The notes beneath the pieces are model-generated. The model did no database searches and was not told where the DNA came from. It saw nothing but the letters and a program-made list of their open reading frames with translations. From assembly GCA_900618425.1 (NCBI GenBank), contig UZAN01042160.1, positions 1-26,111 on the forward strand: a stretch of DNA of 26,111 nucleotides. The letters run 5' to 3'. Shown here piece by piece: positions 1-8,273 of this stretch (position 1 is its first letter; each line of letters starts with the position of its first letter). A program made the translations under genes and the position numbers. The stretch is from Echinostoma caproni. Its lineage: Eukaryota > Platyhelminthes > Trematoda > Plagiorchiida > Echinostomatidae.

Positions 1-397
1 TTTCTCCGGTGTGACGACCAGTGTACAATTTTTAACTGAAATGTAAGCATAGCTCATCTTGCCAAAGTTATACAAATATAAATACTCTTCAAACTAAAAA
101 CACAGTAGGTAAACATCAACAAGACCGGAATAGAACAAGCGCTTCTGGTTGGAATTATTACAGCAAATAACTTCGGACTTGCTCATAACTCGAAGATTTA
201 ATGTGACAGCAAGAACAGGTTTAAGCAGAAAATAAGGCTGTGAATCACCACTACGATGTTTTATACTTTTCACTATATAATGTTGAAACGTATCTCTTTT
301 GGCATACATAACACCAGCCAGTTGGCATCACATTGGTTAACATCATTATATAAATTCGGAGAATCGGTCTTACGTAAAGCATTGAAAACATTTCCAG
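1..397. other. Unassigned AT-rich sequence
   Basis: No convincing coding stretch, RNA gene or repeat was seen. A 71-codon minus-strand open frame at 94-309 has no splice context or recognisable motif and is probably chance. The stretch ends in a plausible acceptor (TTTCCAG at 391-397), so it could be the end of an intron of a gene that begins before the window. Confidence 0.4.
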
Positions 398-425
398 GAA
401 TCTATGCACCTCGGGGGTGGTTCAA
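398..425 (+). CDS. Possible 28-base micro-exon
   Basis: The stretch lies between a short acceptor-like tract ending in CAG at 395-397 and a good donor (GTAAGC at 426-431). Read with two leading bases it is open and gives IYAPRGWF plus two bases, AA. Those two bases complete a codon with the first base of the candidate exon at 568, so the phases fit. Micro-exons are known in trematode genes, but 28 bases is too short to judge by composition, and the agreement in phase has about a one in three chance of being accidental. No function can be assigned. The intron to the next exon would be 142 bases. Confidence 0.15.
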
Positions 426-567
426 GTAAGCTTTCCAGTTAACTGCGGATCTTAATTTTTTAGGTGAACCGATGATAAATCAGTATAGGTTTGACTTTAT
501 ATTACTTGTGTTGTGATATACTACTCATTCGTGAGGAGTAGGTAACATAGTTGGTGATCTCTTTCAG

Positions 568-695
568 TGATCAAAAATCTAACAAGACCAACGAGGGCCA
601 AGTGGTGTCTGAAAAAATAACTACCGACTGTCTTATGCATTACCCGGAGTGCCTTCAGGAACGGCAATTGTATGTTTCTGATGAGATGCCTTGTG
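568..695 (+). CDS. Candidate internal coding exon, unknown protein
   Basis: This 128-base stretch is bounded by a strong acceptor (TGATCTCTTTCAG ending at 567) and a near-consensus donor (GTATGT at 696-701). It is open in the frame that uses one leading base. The encoded peptide is hydrophilic and protein-like: it begins DQKSNKTNEGQ, contains CLMHYPECLQERQ and ends YVSDEMPC plus one base. It starts in phase 2 and ends in phase 1, which fits the candidates at 398-425 and 2347-2426. The open frame runs on to 859 past the donor, so a longer unspliced frame is the alternative. I recognise no domain. What is seen is the splice signals, the open frame and the phase; that it is an exon is inference. 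Confidence 0.33.
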
Positions 696-2346
696 GTATG
701 TATGGCAAATTGGTGATATCGAATCTGAAATCCTTAATAAACAGCTATCCTCGACCAGCACCGTATTCTGGAAATATAACACTTGTACTATTTCCTGTGG
801 CGTTCGCTAGACGGCATGGATTATCCTTAAATCACGACTGGCAATCTGGTTACGTTTGAGCAATAAGTCTCAATTTTTCACATCCGTGGTTTATCATTTT
901 GCAACTCACGAGAGGCATATGGCCTATAGTTATAAAATTGTGAAGTGAAACTCTAGGCCGAGACTTAATCAAATTTTACCAATGAACACCTTGCTCGAGA
1001 AAATCGGTCTTCAGGTCATGGAATATCCAGTATGGCTGAGCTGTCGCGAACTATTTTGGTTTCTTTGTTCGTCGGTCTCAATTATTTTCTGAGGTCATAG
1101 ATTTTCGCTACACTGGAGTTCATTATATCAGTGGAGAGAAAGAAACAAGCATGGTTGAGCATAAAAATCTACGTAGGCTGCCCTTTGTGTTGATCTTCCG
1201 GTTCGGTTGATCCTTCTGCAGGAACTAACCCCCAAGAAACACTATATTGTGATATTAATTCCATAAAGCGAATAATTTTCCATTGATTTGGGGTTATGTG
1301 TAAAGAAGTAAAACATCTTGATTAGTACAATGAACATTCTACCATTTTGAANNNTTTGAACGTTTTGTGTGATAAAATTTACAGGAATATACATATAATA
1401 TCCTATATGTGGAAGGGGGAAATGTCAACAGCCTTGGTAGGGTTCACATCCACACAGAACACACATTGAGGTCCCATCAACCTTGAAGATCTTTTAACAT
1501 TTGGATTAACTACGCAACTTATCGAGTTGAGTAGGTTCCACCGTTTAGCATTAAGGTTGTCTGCTCTGGAAGGTTTTCTTTAGAATCTACCCGAAGATAC
1601 TGAAAGAGATCAAACACCGGTTTTCTTATGCAAAACTATATTGCAAACTATATGGATTGACAAACCAATATATAGAGAAGTTTCATATCTCTACTCAGCA
1701 GAGCCTAAACTGTAAGAGAGCACAAGTGAGTTAAAATTCAATCTAGGCTACTGATATTTTCACAATTACAAAGTGTGAGCTTTGTCTTCTACTATTCATC
1801 TAAATACTAGGTGGTATTGTCACTAAGCTATCACTCTAAAGGATATGCGTTCAAGTAGCACCATGCCCACCTGACTTTCTCCGTTATGTGTTGTATGGTA
1901 GCCTTTTGATTGCCGCTTCCTCCTTCCTGAAGATTGTATCCTCTTATAACCACTAAAAGAAAGTAAAGATGAATAAACTTAAACACTGAGTAAAAATTGT
2001 TGAAAAGCCAAGGAACCATTCTCCATTTTTGAATGATATGGTTATCAATAAAACCATCGGTACGTTTTGAAATAAATGAGGTTACATACATTCCAAAACG
2101 CCGATTTATAGAAAAGCTGCTTTTTCAAACGGTTAGACACTGAGTTGCTGTTGATTAATGCTGAGCATTAGACATTTTCACCTATTTTGATTGCTCATCC
2201 TGTTAGCTTTATTTTTACTCACGATTCCATTTATGCAGTCATCCTTGAGAAGCTTATCGAGTAAAAACTCATATCTGCTAGTTGATAGTCTCAGGGTTGG
2301 ACCCATGGATAGGATGGTGAGTATGCTGCCTAAGTATTGTTTGTAG
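696..2346 (+). other. Candidate intron, otherwise unassigned
   Basis: No supported feature apart from a three-base N tract at 1352-1354, flanked on both sides by TTTGAA. A minus-strand open frame of 86 codons at 1831-2091 is hydrophobic and AT-rich and shows no motif. If the exons at 568 and 2347 are real, this stretch is the intron between them, beginning GTATGT and ending TTGTTTGTAG. Confidence 0.3.
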
Positions 2347-2426
2347 GGATAAAGCCAGCGAGACGGTCAGTGAAGATTAATAACAAGGACCGTAGCCAAT
2401 CAGACGTGACAATAATAGATGAGACG
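2347..2426 (+). CDS. Candidate internal coding exon, unknown protein
   Basis: An 80-base stretch lies between a good acceptor (TATTGTTTGTAG ending at 2346) and a strong donor (GTAAGG at 2427-2432). Two leading bases (GG) complete a glycine codon with the single G left over from the candidate exon ending at 695. Then 26 codons are open and finish exactly on a codon boundary. The peptide is basic, then acidic: it contains IKPARRSVKINNKDRSQ and ends VTIIDET. The open frame continues past the donor to 2558, so read-through is possible. No domain is recognised. Two good splice signals and a matching phase favour an exon, but transcript data would decide. Confidence 0.3.
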
Positions 2427-3849
2427 GTAAGGTGTGCATCGGTTGCGAACAAAAAATATGCACGATCGAAAGAAGGCCGAGATAATTCTACCAGTACCGC
2501 AAATTTACTGAGGAATTATTTTTTCTATATTCCGAATAATGTTTTGCTATCTTTCTAAATTCGCGTTATTTTTGAAATTATCAGGCAACAAAATGAAGTG
2601 ATTGCAAGACATACCTTGCTCTTGGCTTCGCAATAAAACGACGCTGATTGGAAGCCTGACCAGGCAACGCACCTTCCTATTAATAAAGTCTTGCCGACCA
2701 ACAACACAGTAAAAATTGATTGATGGCGCTGAATTGCGCGTAGTTTGATAAACCTTGCTAGGCGATGTTACGCATATGTTATTTTAAAAAAAGCAGAACA
2801 TATGAACACAGCGGCGCGGCTGGATAAATTTGAGAACGCTCTTAGATTAGGTTTTTGGTCGAACTGATCACACTTACCAAAGCTTGCTCTCGTCAATCGT
2901 GTTTGTGTAAATGAACAGATGTGGATATGGAAGCATGCCGTGAAATCACAGATGTTGTATCCGATTGTACAAACAATCAGTTTTCACTCCCGACGAAATA
3001 AAATGGCAAAAATATTTATCGAAAGAAACACTCCATAGGTGCAATCAGTTTCGGTTTTCTCTGCCCACAATCGAGTCGCTTTTAAACAAAAAAAATAAAA
3101 GAATCAGCAGCAGCAGTATTGGTTATTAACGGGAACAGAAGTCTCCTGGCGTGCATGCTTGTTTATGCAGCAATATGCGACTTTCAACTGACGTCTCTAA
3201 AAAAGCCTCGACATTAGTAAATTCAATTAGCACGTCAACCATTCATCGGAGATTCTTTTGCCTCCGTGGATACTGTTTGTTTTTAAGTTAAAAAATATTG
3301 GCCCAAACTAGATAGTTTCAAACAATGGAACGTGTAACCAGATACACAATAAGGTATTATACAAGTAGTTTGAATACGCAACCAAAATGTACTTCGCTTG
3401 CACAAAATTAAGCCAGAAGGTAGAAATTTTGTAGCATTTTGTTATATTTCAAACATCATTTTTGAGAAAGGTTTTGATGTAAAAAAAATTATTCTAATAT
3501 ATCATTACATTTGTCAGACGCTGAGTACATGAGCATTGGTCAGTTGTTTTATTACTGTCCGATCTCGTGCACAGCACCAATCTATGGATTACACCCAGAA
3601 TTGAAGTCGACGCTATTTGAAAACAACACATCCCTGGTCCCCAATACAAATCGAATGAGTGTTTGACTTGCGCAACGTATTCCTACACCACTCCACTTTG
3701 TTGAACACATGCTTACAGAATTTTTGTCTTGCGGTCTTTCATTCCAATGATTCTCATCAAATTACGTCATGCGTATTCATGTTTTTTAAAAGGTATTCAA
3801 CAATCCAACATGGATGATGGCAGAAGATAAAGCAAACTGATCACAGAAA
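2427..3849. other. Unassigned AT-rich sequence
   Basis: I see no supported gene or repeat. A short exon-like patch starts at 3171 after CTTGTTTATGCAG and is open with one leading base (NMRLSTDVSKKAS) up to a weak donor GTAAAT near 3216. It has no phase partner among the candidates here, so it is not called. Confidence 0.4.
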
Positions 3850-4460
3850 CCATCGGCGACCAAAGAAGAGCCTCCGAAATGCTCCGTATGGTCGGGGTGT
3901 GTGTGTCTGAGGTTGCAGCTGGTCACCCTTCCCTTACACCTCGCCAAATGCTCCCATATGACCAAGCGTCTCAAATAGCCTCTGCTGATGAAGTCCTACT
4001 CACCGCCTTCTCGTGGAGGTGTTTTTGCACGAAAGTAAGAGGACGAAAAGCCGATATCTAGGGCTATAACCGGGTTGGTGAACCACTGGCAGTTCATCAA
4101 TGGGAGTTGGCTAAAAACCCTGATTCCAAACCAACCAAGAGGAAGCGTACGAACCACACCCACACCTTTCCGGTTGTGGTAGTGGTCACTGGCTCGATTG
4201 GGGATCGATGTGTATTGGGTACCTTGGACGTTTGACCCCGTCCAAAAGGCGTACGATCCGATGAACTGGACACCGGCTCCCAATGGACTGCGCTTTTCGC
4301 ACACCGCCTTGCTCCTTTGCGGGTCAGGCTTTGGCTCGCCAAGGCTCCGGTTGTGGATTCCCCAAGAAAATTCACCTGCCTTGGCCTGGGCAACCTGGCA
4401 GTATTCGGCCCAGTTGCAAATCGTGGAGAATTTTTCTTTTTATAAAGATTATTGAACCAC
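3850..4460. repeat. GC-rich dispersed-repeat-like segment
   Basis: This block of about 600 bases is visibly richer in G and C than the sequence on either side and stays open for 60-130 codons in several overlapping frames on both strands, a common by-product of GC-rich repeats. None of those frames shows a domain that I recognise. It contains a hammerhead-like fold at 3975-4067 and is followed by TTTATAAAGATTATTG and, further on, an (AT)n tract. The abrupt composition change suggests an inserted element, perhaps a SINE, a retroelement end or a non-autonomous transposon. I found no clear target-site duplication or terminal repeat, so the edges are approximate, set by composition. That it is a dispersed repeat is inference, since only one copy lies in the window. 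Confidence 0.4.
3975..4067 (+). ncRNA. Degenerate hammerhead-ribozyme-like fold
   Basis: The elements appear in the order expected of a hammerhead ribozyme. CTGATGA is at 3985-3991, GTCCT at 3993-3997 pairs with AGGAC at 4040-4044 as stem II, and GAAA follows at 4045-4048. The stem II arm holds its own hairpin: CACCGCC pairs with GGAGGTG around TTCTCGT with one mismatch. ATAGCC (3975-3980) can pair with GGCTAT (4062-4067) and AGCC (4049-4052) can pair with GGCT, but these compete for the same 3' strand. One extra A follows the CTGATGA box, and stem I beside the would-be cleavage site is weak. Hammerheads of this kind are known in schistosome SINE-like repeats. The copy is probably inactive, and chance is not excluded. 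Confidence 0.25.
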
Positions 4461-4500
4461 GATTTGTTTGGCACACAGTCTGGCATCAGACATGTGTGAA

Positions 4501-4506
<6 letters not shown>

Positions 4507-4531
<25 letters not shown>
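4507..4531. repeat. (AT)n microsatellite
   Basis: An uninterrupted run of alternating A and T of about 25 bases lies just downstream of the GC-rich segment, where it could mark an old insertion edge or be an independent microsatellite. Confidence 0.95.
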
Positions 4532-5201
4532 AAGAGGACCAAGAGAATTTTGACTATCTCAATAAATACTGCTTAACATTTTATTTTCCTAAAACAATAT
4601 ATCCAAATACCACAAAATTCTCCGGGTTCACCGCTCATGTAAAATTCAAATAATCTAGAGAGTTATGCATATGCTTATGTACCAACGACGACTGAATGAT
4701 CAATTTACTGGTGATTTGCTAATCATTTTGTAATTATTGAGACGGCTATACAGTATATTTGTTACCTAAAACTGAACCGTGAATTACTCAACTTTACAAT
4801 ACTAGAAAGTTATCCTTTGTACCTCGTTAAATTTTGATTTAACTGTGCCACTGGATTATAGAGTGATCATAAAAGGTTTCAAGCATTAGACGTATTGGCA
4901 AATAGAGTGAAGAAATGCTTTGTTCACCCGAAGGGTGACTTTTCAGCAATGTACAAACACGTACAGTAAATATATACGTATAAATATAAAATAACAATTA
5001 TTTACCAACGTTTGATACTGTTATATATGGAAATCTTACAATTTAAGTTTTCCTTATGCTTGATTTCACTTTTTGTTTGATTGATCAAGAGATCATTAAG
5101 GTTCTGAATAACCTTGTGTCTTAATGATCATTTCCGTACAGGAAGTTCATATTTCTAACGAGTTCTTGGATTTGAATTTTCTGCCTTCGGAATGCGGACA
5201 G
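4532..5201. other. Unassigned AT-rich sequence
   Basis: No supported feature. It contains one good acceptor-like site (CATTTCCGTACAG ending at 5141), after which a frame stays open to 5318. That frame is less protein-like than the overlapping one called as an exon at 5202. Upstream of it are short TATATA-rich patches with no further structure. Confidence 0.4.
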
Positions 5202-5392
5202 TGCTCGTGGTCATGTGTCATCCTGTTAATGAATCTACTCACAAGTGTCGAAATACCTGGGAGCAAATTCTTAACCAAAACAGCTCTATCTATTTCACTG
5301 CATTGGAAAGCATTGTAACCAATGTGGAAGCATACAGGGACTCAAGGATTCAGGAATACAATAAACGAATAACCTCATTAACAACGCTATAA
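5202..5392 (+). CDS. Candidate terminal coding exon, unknown protein
   Basis: A 191-base stretch follows a plausible acceptor (TTTTCTGCCTTCGG then ATGCGGACAG ending at 5201). It begins with two bases of a split codon and runs open to TAA at 5390-5392. The peptide is strongly protein-like, with VNESTHKCRNTWEQIL, then YFTALESIVTNVEAYRD, then a charged tail RIQEYNKR, and looks helical. The same frame is open back to 5159 and includes an ATG at 5192, so either an earlier acceptor at 5162 or a start at 5192 is an alternative. It needs an upstream exon ending in phase 1, and the candidate ending at 2426 ends in phase 0, so a direct join does not work. I recognise no family. Confidence 0.33.
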
Positions 5393-5786
5393 ATAGGATC
5401 AGTCTGTAGCAGGATTTGTGTAACACAGAGGTGTTTACCAGAATCAGATTTAGGGGTGCTTTGACTATGGACTGGGAGATCAGGGAGATTACTTAACGAT
5501 ACCAGATAATTGGGTTCGGTTTTTCAGACGAAATGGAGTCTCACTGCACTGACTGATATGAGATCAGTGTAAGAGATCAGTCGTGAATTTCATTAAGGCT
5601 TTGTTTGAGGGAGAGAAGAAATATGGAATAGGAGATGAATAACAAAGCTCTATATCAACAGCCTACTTGAAAGCAGTAAAATTACGAGGGATGGGTAAAT
5701 TCCAAATGCACATTGAAAAATGAAAGAGAGAAGAATATCATCTTGGAAAGCACCATAATCTATTGTGTGTTAATAATAGTGTTAAT
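5393..5786. other. Unassigned sequence
   Basis: Purine-rich on the plus strand around 5560-5740, with several GAGAGA-type runs. No open frame of note, no RNA fold and no repeat was recognised. Confidence 0.4.
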
Positions 5787-5867
5787 AACACAGTGGTGTC
5801 GGTGGATAATTATATTCGCCGACGTTTTGCTTATCGGGAGTAACCTTTCTCAAGGCAGTTTTTACAA
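5787..5867 (-). mobile_element. Penelope-like retroelement tail with hammerhead-like motif, copy 1
   Basis: Read on the minus strand, this segment lines up over its whole length with 25683-25762. Exact shared blocks in the same order are TTGTAAAA, GCCTTGA, AAAGGT, AAACGTCGGC, ACCGACA and CTGTGTT. The central part, CTTGAGAAAGG then a short hairpin then AAAACGTCGG, is a decayed version of the CTTGATGAAGG to GAAACGTCGG pattern. That pattern resembles the hammerhead motifs with very short stem III reported in Penelope-like elements. The hairpin here is damaged: four of five pairs in GGTTA with TAAGC. The ribozyme core is not intact. That this is a fragment of such an element is inference; that the two window copies are related is seen directly. 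Confidence 0.5.
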
Positions 5868-6267
5868 TCTTTAATGGAAGAAGACTGTGACATTAAATGA
5901 AGTTAGTTAAATCCAACGGGAGAATATTTAAACATAACACTTGAAATTTTACACGTCAGGTCATACAGTCAGGTAAATTTAAACGAGTGGTACCTGCACC
6001 TGTTCCTAGGACCGATGCACAACTGAGACGACTGCAGCAAATCTCGTTAGACCGGATTGGTAGAAAAACTGGAGAAGATAATGGGAGTTACACGAGAATA
6101 CTATGCGGTTCAGCAATACAGATGAAAAGACAATAGGATGGTACTTTAATGATCTGTTCCAATGCGTGCGGCCTATAAAAATTGAGGATTTTTCAGGATG
6201 ACAAACAAGTGTTGAACAGTTGAATAATATATGTCGCAAGCTGTTCGGTGCATGCTTTGAATAAGTA
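5868..6267. other. Unassigned sequence
   Basis: No supported feature. If the motif at 5787-5867 is a retroelement tail in minus orientation, the body of that element would have lain here, but I could read no reverse transcriptase motif in any minus-strand frame. Confidence 0.35.
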
Positions 6268-6520
6268 GTGTGCCGATGTAATGCGAACATACTCCGAGCT
6301 CTCGCAGTGCAACTTAGTGAACAGAGATGCGCGACAGGATATCCCCCGGCTCGTATTCTCGAAGCTGGAGACAATACGAGGCTTTGTGGGCTAAGAAAGA
6401 CGGCGGGGAAACGGTTGTGGGGGGAGAGGCGACCGGCATACAGGGTGGCAACAGGCGGCAGACACGTGCTCCAAGGGTCGGAGTTAAAGACAAACTTGCA
6501 AGACAAAGTAAATAAAATGC
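6268..6520. repeat. GC-rich patch, possible repeat fragment
   Basis: About 250 bases are clearly richer in G and C than the flanks, most so at 6390-6480 (GGCGGGGAAACGGTTGTGG and following). Frames on both strands are open through it, including a 183-codon minus-strand frame at 6006-6557, but none shows a domain or a coding bias that I trust. AAATAAAA lies just after it near 6510, so a plus-strand transposon fragment ending at a polyadenylation-like signal is possible. It shares no obvious sequence with the GC-rich block at 3850-4460. Confidence 0.3.
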
Positions 6521-8189
6521 CAAAACCCAAGACGTCCAGTGCGACAATAACACTCACAATAAAATATTACTATCGCGGTTACCAAACGTCACACTAATGG
6601 TTCAGGAGCAAGAGTTTGGATGAGCTTGGTTCCCCTCAAGGCTTGGAGAACCTCTTCCTGAGAAAAAAAATAGCTGCATCATGCCTTAGTAACGGAGGTT
6701 GGAGGGCGCTTGAGGCAGTTACGGTAGTGAACTTCAGCTATAATCAGGACAGATCATTTGTTTACTCTGTTGCACCTACCAATCCCGTAAGACCACAACG
6801 GAATTGCTTGGGAAGAGAAGGAAAAAATTTATCGGTTCGCATATAAATATTTTCAGTTAGACAGCATTGTTCGCGTTAGAAATTTAGATACTCAATTGGA
6901 TGTTTACAAGAAAAAGAGGGGTGATTATTGGAAAATAGAACCGTCAATGGATAACGTGTCCGGCAATCATGACGAACAACTCTGTTACGTTATTTCATGA
7001 TGAAAATCAGATGGTTCACGATTTGTAGTTTTACGTAAATTACAGTGCGTTCCTTTGTTTTTCCGTCTAAATTCCCTCCCATCTTCTGGTTTTCGTTTTA
7101 TGTCTTCCCTAACTAATCGACACTATATTCTACGCAGTTATTAAAAGGTACGATGCCAAGCTGAGATAATAATGGACACTATGTGAATTTCATTGTCTTA
7201 CACTAAAATGTTTATGGGGACGTTTTGATCTATAGGCTAGTCTTTTAAATTTGCTTTATAAGTTTACAATGACATCTATGAATTCCACTGAGCACCGACA
7301 ACTTACAATAGACAAACCGAGTTGTGGCTGCACAAAACTAGGCTACTGTTGGCTCACAAAATATCTCACTGGGCCTAACTTTCCCTTGGGAGTTGGTTTG
7401 ATAAATATGCAAATCTCTACCAAATGTAGTCTCTGCTGAAAAACCGTGCTTTACATCCATTAAGTTTGATGAGTATGTTGCGTAATTTCACAGCGCAGGC
7501 GGAGAAACTTGGTGGAAAACATCCGAATCGATATTTATGTTGTGAACATCGACTTCTTACCTCTCACTGAACAGGCGCTGAAATCTAAAAATCGAAAAGC
7601 AGTTAGATTGCATGAACTTCTTTTCTAATCTGGAAACCAGTGACTTCAAACAGTTCAGTTCACACTATAACTCGTCTGATCGACTCCACTGGTTTCATGA
7701 GGATTCTTCCGTGCAAGTTAACCGCCTGGTGTCCCCGTGCTTTTCAATAATCACCCTATAGGTGTTGATCAAACTCGTGCAACGTCACTACATGCTAAAG
7801 GGACTGCCTGTAATGCTAAAACATGAAGAATGGCAAATGGAACATGAATGAGATGAAAGTTCAATGCCTTTATGAAGTCTACGGGTCGTTGTAATAAATA
7901 TATTCCAGTTAAGTTTTCTACTGTGATTTTGTTACTGTACAACTGATGCACAAGCGAACATCGTCAAAATCGTGAAATCGTTCATTTCAAGGGCATGTGG
8001 ATAGTAGAAGCAGACACATAAACGGGTATCATATCAGATATGTTGCCTCTAATGTGGAGCAATGTCATGTTCAATCCCGTGAATGAGACTTGAAAAACGA
8101 AACATTGAGAGGAAAAAATGCAATGCAAATCAGGATGTTGCACGAGTTTGGTCAATACCTGTATATGAGAAGATGAGCGTGGTCAATTC
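6521..8189. other. Unassigned sequence
   Basis: Several plus-strand frames of 60-76 codons (6616-6846, 7251-7439) and one minus-strand frame (7769-7951) occur, but none has paired splice signals or recognisable motifs. A B-box-like GTTCAATCCCG near 8070 has no matching A box upstream. I see no supported feature. Confidence 0.4.
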
Positions 8190-8273
8190 ATCTTCTCAGT
8201 TCAGTTGGCGAAAATGCACTGTGCAAAGGCATACTGTGCCGATGTGTGGGTTAGAATCCCACCGAAGCTACTA
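8190..8273 (+). mobile_element. tRNA-derived SINE head or tRNA pseudogene
   Basis: The A-box region CAGTTCAGTTGG (8197-8208) differs from the tRNA consensus TAGCTCAGTTGG at two positions. The B box GGTTAGAATCC (8249-8259) differs from GGTTCGAATCC at one. The T arm is perfect: GTGGG (8246-8250), a seven-base loop, then CCCAC (8258-8262). ATCTTCT (8190-8196) pairs with CGAAGCT (8263-8269) at five of seven positions, and ACTA follows where the discriminator and CCA would be. The anticodon arm is disrupted by an oversized loop, so this is not a working tRNA. It could be the Pol III head of a SINE or a lone pseudogene; no clear SINE body or A-rich tail is evident downstream. Confidence 0.55.

Noticed and set aside
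678..685. CTGATGAG as the start of a hammerhead ribozyme
   Set aside because: No stem II partner or GAAA box lies at a suitable distance, and it falls inside a protein-like candidate exon.
6006..6557. 183-codon minus-strand open frame as a gene
   Set aside because: It spans the GC-rich patch where frames are open on both strands, shows no domain, and has frequent changes in composition along its length.
8060..8085. GTTCAATCCCG as a tRNA B box
   Set aside because: No A box at the right distance and no T stem pairing.
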